From positions 31,160 to 63,208 of the forward strand of contig NZ_MWLN01000228.1 of NCBI RefSeq assembly GCF_002198655.1: a stretch of DNA of 32,049 nucleotides, given 5' to 3'. The notes beneath the pieces are model-generated. The model saw only the letters and a program-made list of their open reading frames with translations, did no database searches and had not been told where the DNA came from. Both the position numbers and the translations under genes were made by a program. The stretch comes from Kineosporia sp. A_224. Its GTDB lineage: Bacteria; Actinomycetota; Actinomycetes; Actinomycetales; Kineosporiaceae. Of this stretch, positions 15,567-23,901 are shown one piece after another; position 1 is the stretch's first letter, and each line of letters begins with the position of its first letter.

Positions 15567-16916
15567 CTAGAAGAAGACCGAGCGGCGCTGCACGAGCAGC
15601 GAGTACAGCGTCTGCTGGATCGTCTGGCGGATCTGGTCGGTGAGGTCGAAGACGAGCATCGGGTCCTCGGCGGCGCCGATCCCGAGCTCGTCGGTCGGCA
15701 CCGGGGCGCCGAACTCGATGAGCCACTTGCTCGGCAGCGGGACGGCCCCGAGCACGCCGAGCAGCGGGAACGTCGGCGTCACCGGGAAGTACGGCAGCCC
15801 GAGCAGCCGGGCGACGGTCGGCAGGTTGCCGAGGATCGGGTAGGTCTCCTCGGCGCCGACGATCGCGCACGGCACGATCGGCGTCCGGGTGCGCAGCGCC
15901 GCCGACACGAAGCCGCCGCGGCCGAACCGCTGGAGCTTGTAGCGCTCGCTGAACGGCTTGCCGACGCCCTTGAAGCCCTCCGGCCAGACCCCGACGACCT
16001 CGCCGGCGGAGAGCAGCCGCTCGGCGTCCGCGTTCGCCGCGAGCGTCGCGCCGCCCTTGCGGGCGATCTCGCCGACGAACGGGGTCTGGAACACGAGGTC
16101 GGCGCCGAGCATCCGGAGGAACCGGTGCTGCGGGTGGACGTCGTGGACGGCGACCTGGGTCATCACCGAGTCGAGCGCGACGGCCCCGGAGTGGTTCGCG
16201 ACGACGAGCGCGCCACCGGACTCCGGGATGTTCTCGATGCCCCGCACCTCGACCCGGAACCACCGCTTGTAGAGCGGGCGCACGACGGCGAGCAGCACCG
16301 TCTCGGTGAGCTCGCGGTCGAAGCCGAACTCGTCGACCTCGTAGTCGCCGGTGAGCCGGCGGCGCAGGAAGGCCAGGGCCGCGGCGATCTTGTCCTCGAC
16401 GTCCGCGGCCCGCGGCGAGCCGGCGAGCGCATCGGCGATGGCCTCGCCCGCGGCGGTCGCGGCGGCGGTGACGGCGGCGAGCCGGTCCGGTTCGCCGACG
16501 ACGCGCACCCGGGGCATCCTGCGGGCGACCGGCGCGCCGGACGACGCAGCCGCAGGGGCCGCGACGGCGGGCCGCACGGTCGGCCGGGGCGCGGCCTTCT
16601 TCGCGGCGGCCTTCTTGGCGACGGCGGTCCGCGGCGGGCGGCGACGTGCGCCGGACGGGCCGGCCGGAGCGGGCGACTCGACCGCGTCCGCGGGCGACGG
16701 TGTGCCGGACGGCGCGGCGGCGTCGACGGCCGGCGGTGCGTCGTCCGGGATGACGGACAGCGGCTGCGGGTCGAGGTCGGCGAGCAGCGGCGTGGTCCGG
16801 CGGCGGCGGCTGTCCCGCTCGCCGGTGGCCCGCTGGGCGCCGGCGGCCACGGCCGCGGCACCGCTGCGGCGGCGCCGTCCGGGGCGCTCGCCGTCGAGGT
16901 CGATGACCTGTGCCAT
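15567..16916 (-). CDS. PlsC-type lysophospholipid acyltransferase family protein
   Basis: The 449-residue product has a low-complexity N-terminal part of about 140 residues and a C-terminal acyltransferase domain. The HX4D-type motif is VANHSGAVALD, and the second block is VGVWPEGFKGVGKPFSERY (PEG motif, then the arginine block). The family moves acyl groups to lysophosphatidate or similar lipids at the inner membrane. The N-terminus includes a lysine/alanine stretch, AVAKKAAAKKAAPRP, like histone H1 tails. The ATG at 16916 overlaps the stop of the SDR gene by one base (TGATG). Rv0502 next to Rv0501 is the equivalent pair in M. tuberculosis. The acyl acceptor is unknown. Confidence 0.9.
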   Translation of the reverse strand: MAQVIDLDGERPGRRRRSGAAAVAAGAQRATGERDSRRRRTTPLLADLDPQPLSVIPDDAPPAVDAAAPSGTPSPADAVESPAPAGPSGARRRPPRTAVAKKAAAKKAAPRPTVRPAVAAPAAASSGAPVARRMPRVRVVGEPDRLAAVTAAATAAGEAIADALAGSPRAADVEDKIAAALAFLRRRLTGDYEVDEFGFDRELTETVLLAVVRPLYKRWFRVEVRGIENIPESGGALVVANHSGAVALDSVMTQVAVHDVHPQHRFLRMLGADLVFQTPFVGEIARKGGATLAANADAERLLSAGEVVGVWPEGFKGVGKPFSERYKLQRFGRGGFVSAALRTRTPIVPCAIVGAEETYPILGNLPTVARLLGLPYFPVTPTFPLLGVLGAVPLPSKWLIEFGAPVPTDELGIGAAEDPMLVFDLTDQIRQTIQQTLYSLLVQRRSVFF

Positions 16917-17953
16917 CAGCCCATCACCGCCGTCGTGACGCCGTGGACGACCCCGAGGGCCTTCGCCTCGGCGGCCTCGACCCGGTCGGGCGACAGCGGA
17001 CCGGTGAGGCGGCGGCCGCGGACGAAGTCGGCGAACGCCTCGCGCGTGGAGTACCGGGGCTCGAAGCCGAGCACCCGTCGCATCCGGGTCGTGTCGAGGC
17101 CGCGACCGTACGAGAGGAACCGGATCTGCTCGGGCGAGAAGTCCGCCAGGCCCGACCGGCGCGCAGCCTGGCCGACGACCCCGACGAGCGGCGGCGGAAC
17201 GGGCGCGGGCACCCGGCCGGCCATCCGGACCGCCTGGTTCACGGTGATGCAGCCGTCCCCGGCGACGTTGACGATCCCCGTCGCCGTCCCGGTGGTCGCC
17301 AGGCGCAGCGCCTCGATGCCGTCGTCCTCGTGGACGAGCTGGATCCGCGGGTCGAAGCCCATGACGGTCGGCACGACGGGCAGCGAGAAGTAGTCGGTGA
17401 GCGCCGTCCGGATCCCGGGGCCGACGAAGTTCGCGAGCCGGAGCATGACGACGTCGACGTCGGGACGCCGCCGGGAGAAGCCCCGGACGTAGCCCTCGAC
17501 CTCGACGGAGTCCTTGCCCCAGCCGCTGCGGGGCAGCACCTTCGCGCCGGTGTCCTCGGTGAACATCGCCGGGTCGCGCGGGCTCGCGCCATACACCGAC
17601 GAGGTCGACTTCACGACGAGGCGGCGCAGGCTCGGCGCCTTCTGGCAGGCGGCGAGCAGCTGCATGGTGCCGATGACGTTGATCTCCTTCATGGAGACCC
17701 GGCCACCGGCGCTCGTCGGCGTCGCGATGACGTTCATGTGGACGACCGTGTCGACCCCCGCGGACCCGATCACCTTGGCGATCACGGGGTTGCGGATGTC
17801 CGCACGGACGAAGTCCGAGCGGCCGATGTCGTGCGGCGGCGGGACGACGTCCACGCCGATGATCCTGTCCACCTCGGGGTCGGCGGAGAGCACACGCGCG
17901 TAGAGACCCCCGAGGTACCTGCTCACCCCGGTGACGAGGACGACCCGGCCCAT
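16916..17953 (-). CDS. NAD-dependent epimerase/dehydratase family protein (GalE2-like extended SDR)
   Basis: The 345-residue product starts VVLVTGVSRYLGG, the Rossmann glycine motif, and continues with FVRADIRNP, VVHMNV and the SSVYGASPRDPAMFTED segment typical of the Rv0501-type group. In standard extended SDRs the catalytic YxxxK would follow; here the region reads SGWGKDSVEVEGYV, so a lysine is present but a serine occupies the tyrosine position. Catalysis may differ, or the protein may bind rather than convert its ligand. AGGGGG lies eight bases before the ATG. It is co-directional with bS22 and coupled to the acyltransferase, which suggests a cell-envelope role. Confidence 0.88.
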   Translation of the reverse strand: MGRVVLVTGVSRYLGGLYARVLSADPEVDRIIGVDVVPPPHDIGRSDFVRADIRNPVIAKVIGSAGVDTVVHMNVIATPTSAGGRVSMKEINVIGTMQLLAACQKAPSLRRLVVKSTSSVYGASPRDPAMFTEDTGAKVLPRSGWGKDSVEVEGYVRGFSRRRPDVDVVMLRLANFVGPGIRTALTDYFSLPVVPTVMGFDPRIQLVHEDDGIEALRLATTGTATGIVNVAGDGCITVNQAVRMAGRVPAPVPPPLVGVVGQAARRSGLADFSPEQIRFLSYGRGLDTTRMRRVLGFEPRYSTREAFADFVRGRRLTGPLSPDRVEAAEAKALGVVHGVTTAVMG

Positions 17954-18028
17954 CGCGAGACCCCCTGCGGCGAAGCGTCGAAGCAGCGGAGAGGTCGCAC
18001 CGCCGTCAGCGGGCGGTGCGACCGTGCG

Positions 18029-18127
18029 TCACTTCTTGTTGCGGCGCTGGTGACGCGTCTTGCGCAGGAGCTTGCGGTGCTTCTTCTTGGCCATCCGCTT
18101 GCGGCGCTTCTTGATGACGGAACCCAC
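18029..18127 (-). CDS. 30S ribosomal protein bS22 (AURKAIP1/COX24-domain mini-protein)
   Basis: A 32-residue, extremely basic protein reads MGSVIKKRRKRMAKKKHR, continues with KLLRKTRHQ, and ends RRNKK. It matches the small actinobacterial ribosomal protein bS22 (Rv0500B type), found in mycobacterial 70S structures near the decoding-centre side of 16S rRNA. The GTG at 18127 is preceded by GAGGAC with about seven bases of spacing. It is too short for normal ORF thresholds, and its sequence and its place between the HTH and SDR genes make the call firm. It lies 75 bases upstream of the SDR gene and probably shares a transcript with it. Confidence 0.95.
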   Translation of the reverse strand: MGSVIKKRRKRMAKKKHRKLLRKTRHQRRNKK

Positions 18128-18199
18128 GTGGTGTCCTCACGGTCTCGAACGGGATGTCGCTGAGGCGACGGACGGCGCGGAGCGCCGGGTCTGCACCCC

Positions 18200-18205
18200 A
18201 GCCTA
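18200..18205 (-). promoter_or_regulatory. Candidate -10 box for bS22
   Basis: TAGGCT (TANNNT type) would start transcription near 18193, giving a leader of about 65 nt before the bS22 GTG. No clear -35 box is present. Confidence 0.4.
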
Positions 18206-18255
18206 CCTTCGTGCCGGCGCCGCCCGGGCCCACGGGCCGGATCGGACGGTGTCGA

Positions 18256-18450
18256 TCAGGCGGTGTCGACGAACGAGTGACGCAGGTAGTCGTGGACGGC
18301 CGACTCCGGCACGCGGAACGAGCGACCGACGCGGACGGCGGGCAGCTCTCCGGCGTGCACGAGCCGGTACACCGTCATCTTCGACACCCGCATGATCGTG
18401 GCCACCTCGGCCACCGTGAGGAACCGCACGTCGGCGAACTCACCAGCCAT
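18256..18450 (-). CDS. Excisionase/BldC-like helix-turn-helix DNA-binding protein
   Basis: The 64-residue product is almost entirely one MerR-like winged helix-turn-helix: FLTVAEVATIMRVSKMTVYR is helix-turn-helix, followed by LVHAGELPAVRVGRSFRVPESAVHDYL. The family includes phage excisionases and the developmental regulator BldC; the neighbourhood identifies the Rv0500A-type gene and not a mobile element. The ATG at 18450 is chosen because AAGGG lies nine bases upstream; a second ATG at 18459 overlaps that site. Targets are unknown. Confidence 0.9.
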   Translation of the reverse strand: MAGEFADVRFLTVAEVATIMRVSKMTVYRLVHAGELPAVRVGRSFRVPESAVHDYLRHSFVDTA

Positions 18451-18657
18451 GCTCGTCATCCCTTCGGGTCCTGCTCCTGGGCCTGGCCCCCGGACCATTC
18501 AGATCACCCTAGGGGCAGTTGTGACTCCTGAGGAAGCCGAACTCTGTCCGACACGGACTGTTTGCCCCTTTTGGGCGCACCCTTTCGAGGGAAACATCGG
18601 CGTGTCGGCTGGACAGGTCTTGCGTGTCGCTACTCAGAACCGTCTGAACGGAGGAGC
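18451..18657. other. 207-bp intergenic region with several small inverted repeats
   Basis: This is among the least GC-rich segments of the window. It holds GTCCG-ACA-CGGAC (18546-18558), GCCCCTTTTGGGC near 18564-18576, and TCAGA-ACCG-TCTGA (18634-18647), the last just after the acuC stop where it could help terminate. The HTH gene promoter lies within it. No open frame is supported. Confidence 0.5.
18506..18511 (-). promoter_or_regulatory. Candidate -10 box of the excisionase-like gene
   Basis: TAGGGT on the minus strand would start transcription near 18499, leaving a leader of about 49 nt before the ATG at 18450. The -35 region is not clear. Confidence 0.5.
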
Positions 18658-19839
18658 TCAGTCGTACCAGGCATCGAGCCCGTGGAGCGGGAACACCGCC
18701 TTGCGGGTCTGCATGACCGCCCGGTCCGAAGCGTCCTCGGGGTCGTGCCCGGTCGCCCACGAGCGGTACCAGGCCTCCCGGCCGTCCGTCATCCGCATCG
18801 GCGCCTGCCGGCCGAACCGCTCCATGACGTACTCGCGCCAGCCGACGGGCACGTCAGCCATCGGGTCGACGGGGTGGTGCGCGGCGATGCCGACGAGGTG
18901 CGCCCACGCCCGCGGGACGACGTCCACGACCTCGTACCCGCCGCCGCCGACGGCGACCCAGCGGCCGTGCGCCGCCTCGTGCGCGAGCTCGTGGAGGGCC
19001 TCGTATGAGGAGCGCTGGCAGTCCAGCGACAGCGCCATGTGCGCGAGCGGGTCGAGGGCGTGCGAGTCGCAGCCGTGCTGGGTCACGAGGACGTCGGGCG
19101 CGAAGGAGCGCAGCAGAGGCGGGACGACGGCGTGGAACGCGCGCAGCCAGGCGGCGTCCGACGTGCCGGGCGGGAACGCGACGTTGACGGCGTCCCCCTC
19201 GGCCTTCGGGCCGCCGATGTCCGTCGGGTAGCCGGTCCCGGGGAAGAGCACGCGGCCGGTCTCGTGCAGCGAGATCGTCAGCACGCGCGGGTCGTCCCAG
19301 AAGATCCGCTCGACGCCGTCCCCGTGGTGGACGTCGACGTCGACGTAGGCGACCTTCTCCGCGCCGGCGTCGAGGAGCGCCTGGATCGCGACGGCGATGT
19401 CGTTGTACACGCAGAACCCGCTCGCCCTGCCGCGCATCGCGTGGTGCATGCCGCCGGTGAAGTTCACGCCGTGCTCGGCCTCGCCGTTCCAGACCGCGAG
19501 CGCGACGTCCCGGGTGCCGGCGACGATCCGGGCGCTCGCGTCGTGCATCCCGGGGAACGTCGGGACGTCGTCCGTGCCGAGCCCGCGCACCTCGTCGACG
19601 ACCGGCGGGACGACCGACGCCGCCCGGACGGCGGCCACGAAGTCGGGGTCGTGCACGGTGGCCAGGGTGGCGTCGTCCGCGGGGTCGACGCCGACGACGT
19701 GCACGCCCGCGTGGTCGAGCAGCCCGAGGTCGCGCACGAGCCGTGCGGTGAGGTCCAGCCGGACCGGCGCCATGGGATGGCCCGGGCCGAAGTCGTACCG
19801 GGTGAAAGACTCGTCCCAGACCAGCCGCAGCGCCTCCAC
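18658..19839 (-). CDS. acuC: Acetoin utilization protein AcuC, class I histone-deacetylase-like
   Basis: The 393-residue product is a zinc-dependent deacetylase fold. LVWDESFTRYDFGPGHPMAP opens the fold, NFTGGMHHAMRGRASGFCVYN contains the catalytic histidine pair, AYVDVDVHHGDG carries metal ligands (Asp and His), and VTQHGCDSH supplies the late conserved block. In Bacillus, AcuC removes acetyl groups from acetyl-CoA synthetase lysines and so controls acetate activation. There is no acuA-type acetyltransferase or acs gene in the window. The GTG at 19839 is preferred because TACGGT lies six bases upstream, giving a leaderless start divergent from ktrB. Confidence 0.94.
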   Translation of the reverse strand: MEALRLVWDESFTRYDFGPGHPMAPVRLDLTARLVRDLGLLDHAGVHVVGVDPADDATLATVHDPDFVAAVRAASVVPPVVDEVRGLGTDDVPTFPGMHDASARIVAGTRDVALAVWNGEAEHGVNFTGGMHHAMRGRASGFCVYNDIAVAIQALLDAGAEKVAYVDVDVHHGDGVERIFWDDPRVLTISLHETGRVLFPGTGYPTDIGGPKAEGDAVNVAFPPGTSDAAWLRAFHAVVPPLLRSFAPDVLVTQHGCDSHALDPLAHMALSLDCQRSSYEALHELAHEAAHGRWVAVGGGGYEVVDVVPRAWAHLVGIAAHHPVDPMADVPVGWREYVMERFGRQAPMRMTDGREAWYRSWATGHDPEDASDRAVMQTRKAVFPLHGLDAWYD

Positions 19840-19845
19840 CCGCTC

Positions 19846-19851
19846 ACCGTA
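19846..19851 (-). promoter_or_regulatory. -10 box of acuC
   Basis: TACGGT is six bases before the GTG at 19839 on the minus strand; no Shine-Dalgarno sequence is present, so the transcript is probably leaderless. Confidence 0.6.
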
Positions 19852-19885
19852 ACCGAGCCGCCCCCGACCGGACCCGGACCAGCCG

Positions 19886-19891
19886 TACCGT
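19886..19891 (+). promoter_or_regulatory. Candidate -10 box of ktrB
   Basis: TACCGT fits TANNNT and would start transcription near 19898, leaving a leader of about 38 nt before the ATG at 19936. A GGAG ribosome site lies ten bases before that ATG. Confidence 0.45.
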
Positions 19892-19935
19892 TCGACGGCA
19901 GGCCGCATCTGCGCGACGACCGGAGCCTCCCCGCG

Positions 19936-21351
19936 ATGACCGACACCGACCACCAGACCACCGGCCGGGACGACCGCCGACGCGGCTGGGTCCAGGCCCG
20001 GATCGACGAGGCGGCCCGCCGTTCCCCCGCGCGGCTGGCGCTGGGCGTCTTCGCCGCGGTGATCGCCGTCTTCGTCGCGCTGCTCAGCCTGCCCGCGGCG
20101 ACCACGAGCGGGCAGCGCGCGCCGTTCGTCGACGCCCTGTTCACCGGGGTCTCGGCCGTGTGCGTCACCGGTCTGACGACCGTCGACACCGCGACGTACT
20201 GGTCGGGCTTCGGTCAGGCGGTGATCCTCGCCGGCATCAAGGTCGGCGGCCTGGGGATCCTCACGATCGCCTCGCTGCTGGGCCTGGCGGTGTCGCGCCG
20301 GCTCGGGCTCGCCCAGCGGCTCGTCGCCCAGTCCGAGATCAAGGCGTCCCGGCTGTCCGAGGTGGGCAGCCTGCTGCGGATCGTCGTCGTCACCTCGACG
20401 AGCATCGAGGTGGCCGTCGCGGCGGTGCTCTTCCCGCGCTTCCTCACGCTGCCGGACGGCGACAGCGAGGGCGTCCTCGAGGCGCTGTGGCACTCGGTGT
20501 TCTACGCGGTCTCGGCGTTCAACAACGCCGGCTTCGTCGTCCACGAGGGTGGCCTGACGCACTGGGTCGGCGACCCGTGGCTCACCCTGCCGATCGCCGC
20601 GGCGGTCTTCGCGGGCAGCCTCGGCTTCCCGGTCGTGCTCGTGCTCGTGCGCGCCTGGCGGCGGCCCGCGACGTGGCCGGTCCACACCAAGCTCACGCTC
20701 ACGACGACGACCCTGCTGCTCGTGGTGTCGATCCTGCTCATCGGCGCCTTCGAGTGGACCAACCCGCACACCCTCGGTGCCCTCGACCCGGGGACGCGGG
20801 TGCTCGCGGCGGTCTTCGAGGGCGCGATGCCGCGCTCGGGCGGGTTCGCGACGGTCGACGTGTCGCAGATGAACGAGACGACCTGGCTGGTCCAGGACGT
20901 CCTCATGTTCATCGGCGGCGGCAGCGCCTCGACCGCGGGCGGCATCAAGGTCGGCACCCTCGCCGTCCTCACCCTCGCCGCGGTCGCCGAGGCGCGCGGC
21001 GACCGGGACATCGAGGCGTTCGGACGGCGGATCCCGTCGGCGAGCGTGCGGCTCGCCGTCACCGTGCTCCTCGCTGGGCTGACGATCGTCCTCGTCGCGA
21101 CGCTGGCGCTGCTGGCGATCACCGGGCAGAGCCTGGACCGGGTGCTCTTCGAGGTGATCTCGGCGTTCGCGACCTGCGGCCTGTCGACCGGGCTGACCTC
21201 CGACCCGAACCTGGAGGACGAGGCGAAGTACCTGCTCGCCGCGCTCATGTACGTCGGCCGCACCGGGACCGTGACACTCGCCGCGGCCCTGGCCCTGCGC
21301 GAGCGCGGGCGCGCGTTCCGGCTCCCCGAGGAGCGCCCGATCGTCGGCTGA
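19936..21351 (+). CDS. ktrB: TrkH/KtrB-type potassium uptake channel subunit
   Basis: The 471-residue membrane protein has the four repeated M1-P-M2 modules of Ktr/Trk channels. The four selectivity-filter loops are visible: VSAVCVTGLTT, SAFNNAGF, MPRSGGFATVD and AFATCGLSTG. The glycine-rich intramembrane loop FIGGGSASTAGGIKVGT gates the pore in known KtrB proteins. It imports K+ (often Na+-dependent) as a dimer on a KtrA ring. The KtrA partner is encoded 2.5 kb downstream, beyond the substrate-binding/GGDEF gene. It is divergent from acuC. Confidence 0.95.
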   Translation: MTDTDHQTTGRDDRRRGWVQARIDEAARRSPARLALGVFAAVIAVFVALLSLPAATTSGQRAPFVDALFTGVSAVCVTGLTTVDTATYWSGFGQAVILAGIKVGGLGILTIASLLGLAVSRRLGLAQRLVAQSEIKASRLSEVGSLLRIVVVTSTSIEVAVAAVLFPRFLTLPDGDSEGVLEALWHSVFYAVSAFNNAGFVVHEGGLTHWVGDPWLTLPIAAAVFAGSLGFPVVLVLVRAWRRPATWPVHTKLTLTTTTLLLVVSILLIGAFEWTNPHTLGALDPGTRVLAAVFEGAMPRSGGFATVDVSQMNETTWLVQDVLMFIGGGSASTAGGIKVGTLAVLTLAAVAEARGDRDIEAFGRRIPSASVRLAVTVLLAGLTIVLVATLALLAITGQSLDRVLFEVISAFATCGLSTGLTSDPNLEDEAKYLLAALMYVGRTGTVTLAAALALRERGRAFRLPEERPIVG

Positions 21352-21419
21352 GCCTCAAGGCGCGCCACGCGCAGGCCGATCGGACCGGTGAGGTCCAGCT
21401 CCGGCCGTCAGGAGGCACC

Positions 21420-23831
21420 GTGCGTCCCCGCGCGCAGAACAAGCCCGTCGCGATCCTCGTCGACGGGTTGGCGGACTACCAGCAGCGCATCGTGCGGGGC
21501 GTGGAGTCCGTGCTGTCGGCGGAGGGCGTCGCCAGCGTCGTCGTCGTACGGCACCTGCACGAGGGCGCGGCGAGCGACAGCGTCTTCGACCTCGTGCGGC
21601 CGGACGCCGTCCGCGGGGTCGTCGCGACGAGCGTCGCGGAGGAGACCGCCCAGGCCTACGTCGGGGCCTTCCTCGACCAGGAGAACCCGCCGCTCGTGAC
21701 CGTCGGCTCGCACCTCGCCGGCGTCCCCGGCGTCCGGGCCGACAACAGCCGGGCCACCGAGGACCTCGTCGCGCACCTGCTCGCGACCCGCACGATCCGC
21801 CGGCCCGTCCTCCTGCGGGGCGCCCCGGGCAACCCCGACTCCGACGACCGCGAGGCCGCCGTCCGCCGGCTGCTCGCGGACGGCGGCGTCGTGCTCGACG
21901 ACGACCACGTGCTCACCGGGCTCTTCGAGCGTGAGGCGGCCCGGCTCGGGCTGACCCGGCTGCTCGCCCGGGACCGGCACGTCGACCTCGTCCTCGCGGC
22001 GAACGACCAGATGGCCTTCGGCGCGGTCGACGCGCTGCACGCCGCGCACCGGCGCATCCCCGAGGACGTCGGCGTGACCGGCTTCGACGACGAGCCCGGG
22101 GCCCGCGCGATGCGCCCGCCGCTGACGACCGTCGACCAGTGCCTCGTCGAGCAGGGCGAGCGCGCCGCCCGGCTGCTGCTCGCCCGGATGGACGGCGACA
22201 CGACGTCCCCGCACGAGCACGTGGCCGCCCGGCTCGTCGTGCGCCGCTCGTGCGGCGCCGCACCGCTGTCCGGGATCGCCCGGGCCCGCGCGGGCCAGGA
22301 CCCGGTGTCCGCCGTGCGCTCCCGGACGACGGCCGAGGCGGCCGTGGCCGCGGGGGTCGACGAGCGGGACGCGCAGGCGATCGGCACCGACCTCGAGGTC
22401 GGCCTCGCCACGCTCGGCGCACCGCCCGTGCATCTCCCCCAGGGCTGGGCGCGGGAGTGGGGTGCCCTCGCGCTCGCCGCCGTCGCCGAGGACGGCGACC
22501 CGCAGCCGTGGCTGTCGCACTGCCTGCCCCCGCTGTGGTCGACCGCCGAGGAGGGCGGCGACATGGGCTGGTGGGTCCAGGCCGCGGCGACGCTGCTCGA
22601 GGCCGTGCTCGTGCACCGCCCCTCGCACTCGGCGGCGCTGCGCGCGGCCCTGCTCCACGGCGAGCTCAGCTCGCGCCTCGCGGAGGCCGAGCACGAGGTG
22701 TGGCTCGACGCCCGCCGCCGCGAGATCACCGCCCTCGACCACGCCCGGGGCGTCAGCCAGGCGCTGCGCACCGTCGACTCGCTCCAGGACCTCACGCGGT
22801 CGGTCGTCCACCACCTGCCCGGGCTGGGGATCCGCCGCTTCTTCATGGCGACCTTCGAGCCCGAGGCGGGGGCGCCGACGGCGTCCGCGCGGATCGTCGT
22901 CGCCTGCCGCGGCAACCGGGTCGACGAGTCCGTGACCGGCCTGGTCTTCCGGTCGGCGGGGATGCTCCCGGCCGAGCTCGCCGGCGAGCTCGCGGGCGGC
23001 GTCCTCGTGCTGCAGCCGCTGCGCGTCGGCCGGTTCCAGCACGGGTTCATGCTCTACGACCAGCCGTTCTCGCACGCCGTCGCCGGGGACGCGCTGCGCC
23101 GCGACATCTCGGCCTGCCTCGACGGGATGGCCCGCCGTCACGAGCTCGCCCAGGAGCAGGACGCCGTCCAGCAGGTCGTCGTCAGCCGCACCCGCCGGCT
23201 CACCGTCGAGGCGCTCACCCGTTCGACGGGCCGGACGTCGGCCGGCCTGTCGGCCGACCCGCTCACCGGGCTCGCGGACGCCGAGGGGCTCAACGCGGCG
23301 ATGACCGCGCTGTGGCTGCGGCACGAGCGCGAGGGCCGCCCGGTCGCCGTCCTCGTCGTCGACGTCGACGACCTCGCCGCCTACAACGAGGCCGCCGGCC
23401 AGGAGCAGGGCGACGTCGCGCTGCGCCGGGTCGCCGGCGTGCTCGCCCGGGCCGCCCAGCGCCCCGGGGACGTCGTGGCCCGGACCGGCGGCCAGCGGTT
23501 CGCGCTCATGCTCCCCGACACCGCCGAGGCCGGCGCCGCCGAGGTGGCCCGCCGGCTGCACCGGCTCGTCCACGAGGCGGGCATCGCGTTCCCGGGCCAG
23601 ACCGGCCGGGTGCTCACGGTGAGCACCGGCGTCGCCGCCCGGGTGCCGGACCTCGCCGTCGAGCCGTCCGAGGTGCTCGAGGCCGCCGACCACGCGCTCT
23701 ACCTCGCCAAGGAGCTCGGCAAGGACCGGTGGGCGGTCGCCGACGCCGACGAGTCCGGGTGGCTGCTGGACGCCGTCCCGGAGCCGTTCGTCCCGAAGCC
23801 GCGCGAGACGGGTGCCGACCACGTGATCTGA
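21420..23831 (+). CDS. LacI-type substrate-binding domain fused to a degenerate GGDEF domain
   Basis: The product is 803 residues. Residues about 8-275 form a type I periplasmic-binding fold as in LacI-family effector domains (VAILVDGLADYQQRIVRGVE, DLVLAANDQMAFGAVDAL, GVTGFDDEPGARAM), but there is no N-terminal HTH and no signal peptide, so it should act in the cytoplasm. Residues about 290-600 hold helical and GAF-like sequence (LGIRRFFMATFEPE). Residues 613-775 are GGDEF-like: DPLTGLADAEGLN, then VVDVDDLAAYNEAAG. The signature at 690-694 is GGQRF, so diguanylate cyclase activity is unlikely. AGGAGG lies four bases before the GTG. Its place between ktrB and ktrA suggests a link between a small ligand and K+ transport; this is inference. 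Confidence 0.88.
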   Translation: MRPRAQNKPVAILVDGLADYQQRIVRGVESVLSAEGVASVVVVRHLHEGAASDSVFDLVRPDAVRGVVATSVAEETAQAYVGAFLDQENPPLVTVGSHLAGVPGVRADNSRATEDLVAHLLATRTIRRPVLLRGAPGNPDSDDREAAVRRLLADGGVVLDDDHVLTGLFEREAARLGLTRLLARDRHVDLVLAANDQMAFGAVDALHAAHRRIPEDVGVTGFDDEPGARAMRPPLTTVDQCLVEQGERAARLLLARMDGDTTSPHEHVAARLVVRRSCGAAPLSGIARARAGQDPVSAVRSRTTAEAAVAAGVDERDAQAIGTDLEVGLATLGAPPVHLPQGWAREWGALALAAVAEDGDPQPWLSHCLPPLWSTAEEGGDMGWWVQAAATLLEAVLVHRPSHSAALRAALLHGELSSRLAEAEHEVWLDARRREITALDHARGVSQALRTVDSLQDLTRSVVHHLPGLGIRRFFMATFEPEAGAPTASARIVVACRGNRVDESVTGLVFRSAGMLPAELAGELAGGVLVLQPLRVGRFQHGFMLYDQPFSHAVAGDALRRDISACLDGMARRHELAQEQDAVQQVVVSRTRRLTVEALTRSTGRTSAGLSADPLTGLADAEGLNAAMTALWLRHEREGRPVAVLVVDVDDLAAYNEAAGQEQGDVALRRVAGVLARAAQRPGDVVARTGGQRFALMLPDTAEAGAAEVARRLHRLVHEAGIAFPGQTGRVLTVSTGVAARVPDLAVEPSEVLEAADHALYLAKELGKDRWAVADADESGWLLDAVPEPFVPKPRETGADHVI

Positions 23832-23901
23832 ACACCCGTCCGGCACCATGGAGCCCGTGCACCGCCGGCCCGGCAGGGGACGGCGCGACGGAAGGACGAC
23901 G

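Noticed and set aside
18256-18450. Excisionase-like protein as a sign of a prophage or integrative element
   Set aside because: The gene lies in a conserved chromosomal order with bS22, the SDR gene and proC, and there is no integrase, att-like repeat or tRNA gene nearby.
19039-19935. N-terminal extension of KtrB opposite acuC
   Set aside because: The extension is antisense to the AcuC gene with its catalytic motifs; the ATG at 19936 has a ribosome site and begins a normal KtrB N-terminus.
23256-23740. Active diguanylate cyclase
   Set aside because: The active-site signature is GGQRF instead of GGDEF, which removes the key acidic residues, so c-di-GMP synthesis is not claimed.
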